Shown here: in pieces, positions 22,632-32,900 of the stretch
Layout: each line of letters begins with the position of its first letter
Position numbering within the stretch: position 1 is the first letter of the stretch
NCBI GenBank assembly: GCA_024663395.1
Contig: JANFAH010000015.1
Span: 248,001 to 312,000, forward strand
DNA: 64,000 bases
Reading direction: 5' to 3'
Source: Pisolithus tinctorius
Lineage: Eukaryota; Basidiomycota; Agaricomycetes; Boletales; Pisolithaceae
Notes under the pieces: generated by a model
What the model saw: only the letters and a program-made list of their open reading frames with translations
The model's database searches: none
What the model was told of the DNA's origin: nothing
Position numbers and translations under genes: made by a program

Positions 22632-23700
22632 ATGTCCAAATTGACACTGATCACCATGACTGACAACAATGATGAAGGCCAGGTCATTGTAAACTGGACC
22701 CAGGTATTGGATGATGCCATTTGATACAACTCTGATGACAAGGAGGAGGTAATGAAGGCAAAGTCAAAGGAGAGGAAAAGGCAAAAGGTAGCTGAGCAAG
22801 CCTGGCGAGAAGAGCAGGCATGATTTGAGGTGGAGAGGGTGGTGAGAGAGCAAGCTGAGGCCAAGAGGGCAGAGAGGGAGAAGGCTGAGGCTGAGAGGGC
22901 AGTGTGGGAGGCTGAGGAGAAGAGAGCACACAAGGAGGAAGAGAGATGGGAAGCTGAGTGTAAATGCAAGGCCAAGGCCAGGAAGGGCAGTGAGGCTGGG
23001 GGTGAAGTGAAGAAAGTGGTGATGCACCCCAGGTGAGTGTCCTTTTCATTCTTGTGCTTGTTTTTCTCTTAATCTCCTTTTTAGTTGTACCTGCTGTGCC
23101 CAGGCCAAGGTCATCTGTGAGTTTCTCATGGATGGCAACAAGAAATGGGTTGCCTGTGTGTGCTGCAACCAGTTGAAGGGGAAGTGTCAGTGGCCCAGGG
23201 ATGGGAAGGATGCTGAGGCTGGGCCCAAGGCCATTGGTAAGGTCAACAAAGGCAAAAAATGGAAAGTTGATGAGGAGAATGCTGAGGCTGGGTCCAGCAA
23301 CCAGAAACAGGTGAGGATGAGCATGAGGCCAATTGAGGTCTTGGACCTCAATGAACCCAAGGCTGGCAGGAGCAGGGTGAAAGAGGCCAGCATGGCCAGA
23401 TACTTGGGCTCGGAGGACAAGCTCAAGCAGCTGATCGAAGCTGCAGGGCTGATTGCCAACAACCTGGCCAGCCTTTTTGAACTTCATGAGACCACAGTCA
23501 AAAACTCAGGCCACATTGCTGATGCTCTTGAGTTGTTGCTCGATGAATCATACAGCTTTGGGATGGTGGTGTCCCCCTCAGACCTGGGCTCATCTGAGCT
23601 TGACTCTGATGAGTTGCATGAGGAAGCTGACTGGTTGAAGAACCACAGCAAAGACAAGGAGGAGGAGGCTGAAGGGGAAGATGAGGGTATGGCTGAGTAG
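22632..23700 (+). pseudogene. Antisense accessory gene of copy B (coiled coil plus zinc-cluster-like motif)
   Basis: ATG at 22632. Exon 1 (22632-23032) encodes an acidic start and a Glu/Ala/Arg/Lys coiled coil. The intron 23033-23084 (52 bp) has GTGAGT and TTTTTAG. Exon 2 (23085-23700) is fully open. The two exons total 1017 nt, a multiple of three. Across the junction the Cys spacing is C-X2-C-X6-C-X12-C-X2-C-X6-C followed by QWP, as in copy A. The C-terminal half has helices (YLGSEDKLKQLIEAAGLIANNLASLFELHE) and an acidic tail. Exon 1 has two in-frame TGA codons. At least one is Arg (AGA) in copy C, pointing to CGA decay. The gene lies antisense between pol and the 3' LTR of copy B. Confidence 0.85.
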
Positions 23701-23885
23701 TGTTTGTAGCATAGTGCCCTTGTTATTTCCCCCTGCAGATGTCATATGTCTGGTGTCCAGTGTCCGGTGTTCTACAGTAAAGTAAGAGAAACAAGAAGGG
23801 GAAAACAAGGTAAGTAAGAGATCAAAAGGAAAACCAGATACCAATAGAAAACAGAAAAGAAGTTGAGGCCACTTGAGACCAGTCC

Positions 23886-26800
23886 TCATTGGTATGGGCT
23901 GGGTTTACTGGGGTAGTGGGAGTGGAACTCTTGCACAAGTTCAGAAGCATTGCCCAGCTCTGTAGCTAGTACCCAAGTAGTTTCTTCATCAGTCCCTTCA
24001 CAGCTGGACCACCAGACTAAGTACTGTAACCAACACTGGCAATGCCAGTTGACCTTGGAGTTGAGGATTTCTGCTACCTTGAACTCTAGCTCACTGTCGA
24101 CTTCAACTGGTGGGGGTGGTGGTTGAGTCCAGTTTGGGATGGTATTAGGGGTGGCTGGCTTGAGTTGGGAGACATGGAAGACTGGGTGTACTGTGTGCAT
24201 TGAGTCCAGTAGGCGCAGTGTGAAAGAGTGGGTACTGGCCTGAGCTATGACCAGGTATGGTCCAAGGTTTTTCTCTGAGGGTTTCTTGGAAGACCAGGTT
24301 GACTGGAAGTATTTGGCTTTGACATACACCTGGTGACTGACCTTGAAGTCTGGGGCCAGCATGCATTTAGCATCAGCTGGTCCTTGATAGCGCTGTTGTG
24401 CAAGGGTCATCTCCTCATGTAGGTACTGGTGCAGTGAGTCCAGGTCAATTGCATAATCATGAGCCCAGGTGGAGGTGAGGTCATGCTCTGGGTATACCAA
24501 GATGTTAGGGGTGGTAACCCTTATTAGCAAAGAATGGTGAGACACCAGTAGTAGCACTAGGGGCATTGTTGTAAGCAAACTTGGCCAGAGGTAAGAGGTT
24601 GGCCCTGTTGTCCTGCTGGTGGTTGCAGTACACTCAGAGGTATTGTTCCAGGGTTTGGTTAGTCTGTTTGGTCTGACCATCACCTTCAGGGTGGTATCCT
24701 AAAGTGAAATGCAGACACATGTCTAAGGCCTTACTGAGTGACTGGAAGAAGTGGGAGATGAACTCTGAGCCTCAGTCTGAGGTTACATGGGCTGGCACTC
24801 CATGCTTAGAAAAGACATGGAGTAAGAAAAGTTTGGTGAGTTCTGGGGTCATGACAGTGTCATGGGTTGGGATGAATATGGCCTGCTTGGAAAGCTGGTC
24901 AATTACTATGAGGATGGCCATGAAGCTGGATGAGGCTGGAAGCTGCTCAATGAAGTCCATAGATATGGAATTCCATGGTTTCTCTGGAACTGGGAGTTGC
25001 TTGAGGAGGCTGTAAGGCTGATTGCAGGGAACCTTAGCCCAAGTGCAGGCCATGCAAGACTGGACATAGTCTTTGACAAATGTCCTGAGGCTGGGCCAGG
25101 TATACTCATGCCATATGAGCTCCAGTGTGTGGTTTTGGCTGAAGTGGCCAGACAGGGGGTGGTCATGCTTGAGGCACAAGACCCTAAGGTGAAGGTTGTT
25201 GAGTCCAGCACATAGATCCTTCCATCAAGCCAAAGGAAACTGGTGTCATCTACTGACCACCAGGGATCAGACATGTTGGACAGGCAGATTTGTGAGACTG
25301 GGTCATCTGGCAGTGTGGCCAGCATATCATTGTGTAACCTCTCGACATCCATTAAGGCAACTGCTCATAAGACTGGGTACTTGAGGTAGGTTGCATGGAG
25401 GGAGACCACTAGCTGTTCCTGGGTGAAGACCAGTCTCAGGTTTTGCAGGTTCACTCAGGCATAGCTGCTATCCCCCTCTTTGGGGTAGACATCCCATCAT
25501 CTAGTTAGGGTGTCAGGCTTAGCCCCAAGCTTACTGGGCCTGAACCTGATGATCATATTAAACTGCAAGAGGAATTCAGACCAGCAGGCTTGGTGGCAAG
25601 TGAGTACCTTAGAGGTAGAAAAGTACTTGAGGTTCTTGTGGTCAGTAACAATGTTGACTGGTGAGGCTGAGCCCTCAAGGTAGTGGCACCAGGTCCAGAA
25701 TGCTTTGAAAATAGCAAGCAACTCCTTATTGTGGGTATCATAATTCAACTCCAGGGCTGTCAGAGTCCTGGAGTAGAAAGCAACTGGATGTATCTGGCTG
25801 TTGCTGCAGGTGATAGATAAAATACTGGTGATGGCATAGTCCAATTCATTGGTCTCAACAGTAATAGGGACCCCAGGGATGAAATGAGCTAAGACTGGTG
25901 TGGTAGTAAAGGCAGCCTTGAGGTTATTGAATGACTGGCAGCACTCCTCAGAGAAGTTCGAAGGAGCCCCCTTGTGGGTAAGCTGAGTCAGTGATACAAC
26001 GATGTCCAAATAATTAAAGATAAACTGGCAGTAGAAGTTAGCAAAGCTGAGGAAGGATTGTATGTCCTTGACCTTGCAAGGCTTGGGCCAGTTGCAGATG
26101 GTCTGGACCTTTTCCTTTGACATTGTGAAGCTGCTAGGGGAAAGGTAGAAGCTGAGGTATTTGACCAAGTCTGAGTGGAACTCACATTTCTCCAGCTTTG
26201 CATACAGGCCATGAAGCCAAAGCTGGCAAAGGACCTCTTGGACATGCTGCTTGTGGGACTCCTTATTTCCAGAGTAGACTAGGATGTCATCAAGGTAGAT
26301 GACTACATAGACATCCAACATATCTGCAAAGACAGTGTTGATGAAGCACTGGAAAGTGGCCAGGGCATTGGTGAGGCTAAAGGGCATCACTAACCACTCA
26401 TAGGAACCATACCAAGTCTGGAAGGCAGTCTTCCATTCATCACCCAGGGAAATCTGGACAAGATGGTAGGCATGCCAAAGATCAATTTTAGTATAGATCT
26501 TGGCTTGGCTTGGTGAGTCTAAGAGGTTGGAGATGAGTGGTAGTGGGTATTGGTCTTTCTTAGTGATTTTGTTGAGGCCACAGAAGTCTTCACAGAGCCA
26601 GAGGGAGCTGGCCTTCTTTTTGACAAAGAGGACTGGTGCAGCATAAGGGGAGGAAGTAGGCTGAATGAAACTGGTGGTGAGGTTCTCATTGATGAAAGTC
26701 TGGAGAGCTTGGAGCTCAATTGGGGACAGTGAGTAGATGGTGCCAAGAGGCAGGGTTGTTCCTTCTTCAAGCTCTATCTTCAGGTCATACTCCTGGTGTG

Positions 26801-27604
26801 GTGGGAGTGCTGAGGCCTTGGCCTTGCTGAATACATCAGTGAAGTCATGGTACTCTTCTGGGACAATGGGTAAGGCCAGAGGAGAGGAAGCCAAGGCCAA
26901 TTGGGCTTGAGCCGAGTCTGAGGGGCAGAGCTGAAGTTGGAACTGGACAGACCCTTCTAGTTTGCAGGTGCACACAAAGGCAGCTGCATTGATTAGGGAA
27001 ACAAGAGGGGCCTTCAGGGGGGTGCAAGCCAGGGAGTTGGAGACCAGTACAGATGGCACAAGGCTGGGTTGGTCACTAGGACCAGGGTCAGGACAGCCAG
27101 TGGAGACTGGTCTTACAGAGGGTGTTGACAGGGTTGGCATTCCTTGTGCATGAGTCCAGAAAGTAATACTGCTCAATATCCAGTCAATCAATGGATTGTA
27201 TTGGGTGAGCCAGTTATGCCTGAGAACTACTTTACACTTGGAATCCAATGGGGCAAGATACAGGGTTACCAGGGTGACATCTCTGGATGCAAAGTGGATA
27301 TTGACATCTACTGCTTGGGTTATGGTAAAGGTGGATGTTCCATTGAACCACTGGAGTTGGATTAGTGAGACCAAGTAAGGGGTAAAGGAATGTTGATTAG
27401 CAAAGTGATTATCTATGAAACAATGAGCGGAGCTGGAGTCCACTAAAGTACAAAGCTGAGGTAATTCTGGATTTTCTATAGTGATATAGAGGGTCAAAGA
27501 GTTTGGACTGGAAAGAGCAGACACATTGAGATGAGCCTCCAAGTTTGCACAGCCAGAGTCAATGCAATTCCTGGATTGTGTGGAGTCCTGAGAGCTGCTA
27601 CCTA
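23886..27604 (-). pseudogene. Copy B pol (protease, RT, RNase H, integrase, chromodomain)
   Basis: The minus-strand frame 27542-25497 (681 residues) runs unbroken through protease (VDSSSAHCFID, with the catalytic DSG changed to DSS), RT (PYAAPVLFVKKK, then YVVIYLDDILVYSG) and RNase H (ETNELDYAIT, ELNYDTHNKELLAIF). The integrase part (25352-23886) is broken by frameshifts but shows H2C2, GFTAILV-like core remnants and the chromodomain region (EILNSKVNWHCQCWLQYLVWW). It is closely related to copy A, but CpG sites are mostly replaced by TpG or CpA, which alters many Arg codons. The protease change and the frame breaks make it non-functional. Confidence 0.93.
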
Positions 27605-27911
27605 TTTTTTTGTCTTGGGGGTAGAACCTGAGCCCAAGGCCAGTGCAGCCTCAGTGGTGGCCACAGCACAAGCCTTGGCCTTTCTGGCTTTCTTGGGGCA
27701 TTCATCAGCAAAATGGCTGGACCCTCCACAGAACATGCAGAGGTTCTTGTCCATGCAATGCTTGTGTTCCTTGGGGGTAAGCTTTCCATCCTTGCCAAGT
27801 TTGCTAGGCTTGGGCTTGGATGAGTTTCAATGAAGCTGGCTTGGGGGAAGATCCAGAGTTGTTATTGTTACTGGTCTTGGCTTTCTCCTGACTGGTCTTG
27901 GGCTGATTGTT
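27602..27911 (-). pseudogene. Copy B gag, 3' end with conserved slippery heptamer
   Basis: On the minus strand the CCHC knuckle region of gag (27798-27598) is followed by AAAAAAA and the stop TAG (complement 27602-27611), the same arrangement as the copy A frameshift site. The left stem arm GCAGCTCTCAG is kept, but the right arm has diverged. Copy A is inserted at 27918 and splits this gag. Confidence 0.85.
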
Positions 27912-27917
27912 GTTGCT

Positions 27918-28492
27918 TGTCATGACCGTGCCCAGACCACCCCAGACCGGCTCTACCCCAGTCTCGACCGGTCCTATCCAACCCTTGCCCCGGTCCCGGC
28001 CTTAATCCTTCGACCCAGAAACGTGTTAGCTCGCGAGGCACTGCAAGGCAGTGCCCAGTCGAGTTGTCCCCTCAGTTAGTACCGGGCCGGTGTAACACCC
28101 GGCCCAGCCACATGTCCTGCCCTGGTTCCCGGTAATCCCTTGTTCATACTCTTTGCTTGATAAGATTCTTTGTAACACTACTTACCAATCATCACTGTAC
28201 CGGCGTAGACCGGTCTCCGGTGCTACGTTACACTTAGGTTACTTCTAGTATTTAAGCTGTAGGATAATCTGTTCTAGCCTCAGTCTGAAATCAACTTAGT
28301 TCCCGTCTTAACCCGGTCTCCCTGTTCATCTGTCTTCTGCTTCTCGACCGGACTACGGCCCACGCAAGGGAATAGCACTGCGTCATCAGTCGCTAAGTCC
28401 AACAATCCAAAACCTTCGATATCTCGTGTTACCCTCTGCCCCCTGACCGGACTCCGGACCGGCCTTGGACCGGTAAAGACCCGGACTTAACA
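27918..28492 (+). repeat. 5' LTR of copy A, with promoter
   Basis: Begins TGTCATGACC and ends GACTTAACA. A TATTTAAG box (28249-28256) lies 32 nt before CAGTCTGAAATCAACTTAG (28281), where I place the transcript start by distance. Everything upstream would be U3 and the remainder R-U5. Confidence 0.93.
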
Positions 28493-28494
28493 GT

Positions 28495-28504
28495 ATTTCA
28501 GACT
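28495..28504 (+). promoter_or_regulatory. Putative self-priming primer-binding site
   Basis: ATTTCAGACT, two bases after the 5' LTR, is the exact reverse complement of AGTCTGAAAT at 28282-28291, the predicted 5' end of the element's RNA. No TGG-starting tRNA-complementary sequence follows the LTR. The layout matches self-primed Tf1/Tf2-type elements, in which the folded-back 5' end of the mRNA primes reverse transcription. The assignment is inferred from complementarity and position. Confidence 0.65.
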
Positions 28505-28560
28505 CACACTTGTGTGGGTCAAACATCCTTCTACTCAATCCTCAGCATCACACCCTCGGC

Positions 28561-29943
28561 ATGCCTACCCAAACTAGAACACAAGCAGCACGGGCACGTG
28601 CTACCAACAACCCAGATTCCGCCTCAGCAGTCGACTTGCACTGCGCCGCTGCCCTGGTGTCCTTAGGGACAGCCAGAAGATCACCCGGTGAAGTCAACAA
28701 CTTCAGGGGCTTCTCAGCCCGTAGATCCACTACCCCCATCCCTAACCGACCTCTCGCACCCACTAATGATCCGGATGATGAACCGGACCCAGACGAACCA
28801 GATGACTTCAATCCCGGTGGTAATGACCCCGGTGGTGAAGGTCCTGGCGACGACGGGCCGGGAGATGACCCGGACAATGACGATGAAGAACCTCTCCCAG
28901 AGGATGATGTCGAGCCTGGTGTAACTGTGCTCGATAATCTTGCCAAAGCCATAGAGCTCCTCGCACGTAATGCTCGCACCGGCTCTGAATCATCCTCCAG
29001 AACCAAGCTGCGCGAACCGGACACCTTCGATGGGATGGACCCAAAGAAGCTGCGCGCATTCCTTATCCAGTGCGAACTCAACTTCCGAGACCGGCCCCAG
29101 GCCTTTCGAAGTGATCAAGCCAAGGTCACTTTCGCGCAGTCATTCCTGAAAGGGATGGCTCTCGAGTGGTTCGAACCGGACCTACTTGGGACTGAAGACC
29201 CGGAGGACTGGCCCTACTGGATGGACTCTTGGAAGGAGTTCGTCATAGAACTTCAAACTACTTTCGGACCTCACGACCCAGTAGCTGACGCTGAAAGCCA
29301 GCTAGACCACCTCCAGATGAAAGATAATCACCAGGTCAACAAGTATGTGGTCGAGTTCAACCGGCTTGCCTCACAAGTCTGGGGATACGGTGATGGCGCC
29401 CTGCGCCACTTCTTTTACACCGGTCTCCCCGACCGTATCAAAGATGAGGTCTGCCGGGTCGGCAAACCAAGAACCCTTCACGAGCTTCGCCACCTAGCAC
29501 AGGAGATTGACGCGCGCTACTGGGAACGCAAGGAGGAGGTTCAGCGGTCTAGCAAACACCAGGGGTCGTCCTCTGGTAACAAGTCTACTCCCAATCCCGG
29601 CCACAACAATCAGTCTAAGCCCGGTCAAGAGAAATCCAAGACCGGCAATAACTCCGGAAATAGCAACTCCGGTAACCAAACTCAATCCAAGCCCGCCTCA
29701 ACCAGTCAGACTGGCTCTAACACACCCAAGCCGGACTCAAACAAACTGGGCAAGGACGGCAAGTTGACACCGGAGGAGCGCAAACGCCGTAGAGACAACA
29801 ACCTTTGCATGTTCTGTGGGGGCACCGGACATTTTGCAGATAAGTGTCCCAAGAAAGCCGGGAAAGCCAAAGCTTGCGCTGCGGCCACCTCTGAGGCAGC
29901 ACCAGCCTCAACCTCGGGCTCTGCCCCCGAGGCAAAAAAATAG
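28561..29943 (+). CDS. gag: Gag polyprotein of copy A
   Basis: About 460 residues from the ATG at 28561. An upstream in-frame ATG at 28510 would add 17 residues, but the degraded copy B gag seems to start at the position matching 28561. After a basic N terminus comes a very acidic Asp/Glu/Pro/Gly stretch, then the retrotransposon capsid region (FLKGMALEWFEPDLLG, WMDSWKEFVIELQTTFGPHDP, KYVVEFNRLASQ, FFYTGLPDRIKDEV), an Asn/Ser/Lys-rich linker and one CCHC knuckle, CMFCGGTGHFADKC (C-X2-C-X4-H-X4-C), near residue 415. It ends at TAG 29941-29943 directly after seven A residues, the site of the predicted -1 shift into pol. Gag forms the particle and packages RNA. Confidence 0.95.
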   Translation: MPTQTRTQAARARATNNPDSASAVDLHCAAALVSLGTARRSPGEVNNFRGFSARRSTTPIPNRPLAPTNDPDDEPDPDEPDDFNPGGNDPGGEGPGDDGPGDDPDNDDEEPLPEDDVEPGVTVLDNLAKAIELLARNARTGSESSSRTKLREPDTFDGMDPKKLRAFLIQCELNFRDRPQAFRSDQAKVTFAQSFLKGMALEWFEPDLLGTEDPEDWPYWMDSWKEFVIELQTTFGPHDPVADAESQLDHLQMKDNHQVNKYVVEFNRLASQVWGYGDGALRHFFYTGLPDRIKDEVCRVGKPRTLHELRHLAQEIDARYWERKEEVQRSSKHQGSSSGNKSTPNPGHNNQSKPGQEKSKTGNNSGNSNSGNQTQSKPASTSQTGSNTPKPDSNKLGKDGKLTPEERKRRRDNNLCMFCGGTGHFADKCPKKAGKAKACAAATSEAAPASTSGSAPEAKK

Positions 29944-29981
29944 GTAGCAGCTCTCAGGACTCCGCACAGACTGAGAGCTGC
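29934..29981 (+). promoter_or_regulatory. -1 ribosomal frameshift signal between gag and pol
   Basis: The slippery heptamer A_AAA_AAA (29934-29940) is in the gag phase and abuts the gag stop TAG. After a 6-nt spacer a perfect 11-bp stem follows: GCAGCTCTCAG (29947-29957) and CTGAGAGCTGC (29971-29981) with a 13-nt loop. The pol frame is in the -1 phase and has no stop from 29940 onward. These are the three hallmarks of a programmed -1 site. No pseudoknot partner was identified by eye. Confidence 0.85.
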
Positions 29982-32900
29982 GTTGACTCCGGCTGTGCAC
30001 CCTCGGAGGCCCGCCTCAACGCGTCCGCTCTTTCTAATCCAAACTCGTTAACCCCCCATGTTTCTATCGTCAGTCATGATTTACCCCGGTTTCATACACT
30101 AGTGGACTCCGGTTCCACACATAGCTTCATAGATAAAGACTTTGTTAATCAACACTCTTTTGCCCCTTATCCCGTGTCCCCTATTCAACTCCGGCTCTTT
30201 GATGGGTTGTCAAGTTTCATCATCACTCAAGCAGTAGATCTTTCGGTTCAATTCGCGACCGGCGATGTCACCCCAGTAACCCTGTTTCTAGCCCCGTTGG
30301 ATTCCGAATGTAAGATAGTCCTTGGACATGACTGGCTCACCCGCTACAATCTGTCGATTGATTGGGTACTGAGCAGTCTAACTTTCCGGACATCTACAGG
30401 AGGAATGCCAACCCCATCGACACCCCCTGCCACACCGGTCTTAACCGGTCTTCCCAAACCCGGTCTACCTGACCAACCCAACCCCGGCCCTGTGCCATCT
30501 GTACCATCCGTCGACTCACCGGTTCGCACCCCCCTGAAAGCTCCCCCTATCGCCCTGATCAACGCAGCTGCGTATGTACGCACTTGCAAACTAGAGGGAT
30601 CTACCCAATTCCAACTTCATCTACGCCCATTGGACCCGGTCCTGGCCCGGTCTACTTCTACCGGTCCTCCACCAGACCTGGCCGGTGTACCAAAGGACTA
30701 CCACGACTTTGCTGACATCTTTAGCAAAGCCAAGGCCTCTACTCTCCCCCCACATCGGGAGTACGACCTTAAGATCGAATTGGAAGAGGGTACTACACCA
30801 CCCGTAGGAACCATCTACTCGCTATCCCCGGTCGAGCTGCAAGCTCTCCGGGCGTTCATCGACGAAAACCTGACTACCGGTTTCATCCGGCCCACCTCTT
30901 CCCCCTATGCTGCACCGGTCCTCTTCGTAAAGAAGAAGGACGGTTCACTCCGGTTATGTGTTGACTTCCGGGGCCTTAACAAACTCACCAAGAAAGACCG
31001 GTATCCCCTACCACTAATATCTGACCTACTCAACTCCCCTAGCCACGCCAAAATCTACACTAAGATCGACTTAAGGCACGCGTACCACCTCGTCCGGATT
31101 GCACCCGGGGATGAATGGAAAACTGCCTTCAGAACGCGCTATGGGTCTTACGAGTGGTTGGTGATGCCTTTCGGTCTTACCAATGCCCCAGCCGCCTTCC
31201 AGCGGTTCGTCAATTCAATCTTTGCAGATATGCTAGATGTCTGCGTCGTCGTCTACCTCGACGACATTTTAATCTACTCCGGAGATGAGTCATCGCACAA
31301 GCAGCACGTCCGGGAGGTTCTTCGCCGGCTCCGGTTGCATGGCCTGTATGCCAAACCGGAGAAGTGCGAATTCCACTCAGACTCTGTGGAATACTTGGGT
31401 TACCACTTGTCCCCGGCCGGCCTTACCATGTCTTCAGAGAAAGTCAAAGCTATCTGCGACTGGCCTGAACCCCGGAAGGTAAAGGACATTCAATCCTTCC
31501 TGGGTTTCGCCAATTTCTATCGCCGGTTCATTTTTAACTACTCGGACATAGTGGTACCTCTAACCCGGTTGACACGCAAAGGTGCTCCCTGGAACTTTTC
31601 TGAGGAGTGCCGCCGGTCTTTCAATAAACTCAAGCAGGCCTTCACTACTGCCCCGGTCCTAACTCACTTTTCCCCGGAAGCTCCTATTACCGTCGAGACT
31701 GATGCTTCTGACTACGCCATAGCTGGTATTCTGTCCATCACCAGTGGTGATGGTCAAATCCGGCCGGTTGCATTCTACTCTCGCACCTTAACAGCCCCGG
31801 AGCTAAACTATGACACCCATGATAAGGAATTACTCGCGATCTTCGAGGCATTCCAGACATGGCGGCATTACTTAGAAGGCTCTGCAGTACTGGTTGACGT
31901 TGTCACCGATCACAAGAACCTGGAGTACTTCTCCACTTCAAAGGTATTAACCCGGCGCCAGGCGCGCTGGTCTGAGTTCTTGTCCCAGTTCAATATGGTT
32001 ATCCGGTTCAGACCCGGTAAACTCGGTGCTAAGCCTGACGCCCTAACTAGACGATGGGACGTCTACCCCAAAGAGGGGGATAGCGACTACGCCCGGGTCA
32101 ACCCACAGAATCTCAGACCGGTCTTCACGCAGGAACAGCTAGCCACCTCCCTGCGCGCCACCTACCTTGAATACCCGGTCCTACGTGCTGTTGCACTGAT
32201 GGACGTGGAGAAGCTACATAATGATATTCTCTCAGCCCTACCCTCAGACCCGGTCGCCCAAGTCCGGTTCTCAGACACATCAGATTCCCGGTGGTCAGTT
32301 GATGACACCGGCTTCCTCCGCCTGGATGGAAGAATCTATGTACCAGACTCAAACGACCTTCGCCTCCGTGTCTTGAGGTTTAAACATGATCACCCTTTAT
32401 CCGGCCACTTCGGCCAGAACAGAACCTTAGAGCTCATTTGGCGCGAGTACACCTGGCCCGGCCTAAGGACATTCGTCAAAGACTATGTCCGGTCTTGTAC
32501 TACCTGCGCCCGGGCCAAGGTACCCCGCCACCGGCCTTATGGCCTACTCAAACAACTCCCAGTGCCAGAGAAGCCGTGGAATTCCATCTCGATGGATTTC
32601 ATAGAGCAACTCCCGGCCTCAACTGGCTTCACTGCCATCCTCGTCGTGGTCGACCGGCTCTCAAAGCAAGCCATCTTCATACCTACTCACGACACCATCA
32701 CAGCCCCTGAGCTCGCCAAACTCTTCCTCATGCACATGTTCTCTAAGCACGGTGTACCGGCCCATGTAACCTCAGACCGGGGATCAGAGTTCGTATCCCA
32801 CTTCTTCCGGTCTCTAGGTAAAGCTCTAGACATGCGTCTACACTTCACCTCTGGGTATCACCCAGAGGGGGATGGTCAGACAGAGCGCACCAACCAGACC

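Noticed and set aside
27918..28492. Extra T at the left border of copy A that could make the target duplication 6 bp
   Set aside because: The family's solo LTR at 1260 shows a 5-bp duplication. GTTGC plus one extra base is as likely as a true 6-bp GTTGCT, so I did not treat it as a distinct insertion mechanism.
28548..29081. Minus-strand ORF of 177 codons across gag
   Set aside because: Shadow of the gag frame; Ser/Gly/Pro-rich because it opposes the acidic repeat. Not present in copy B.
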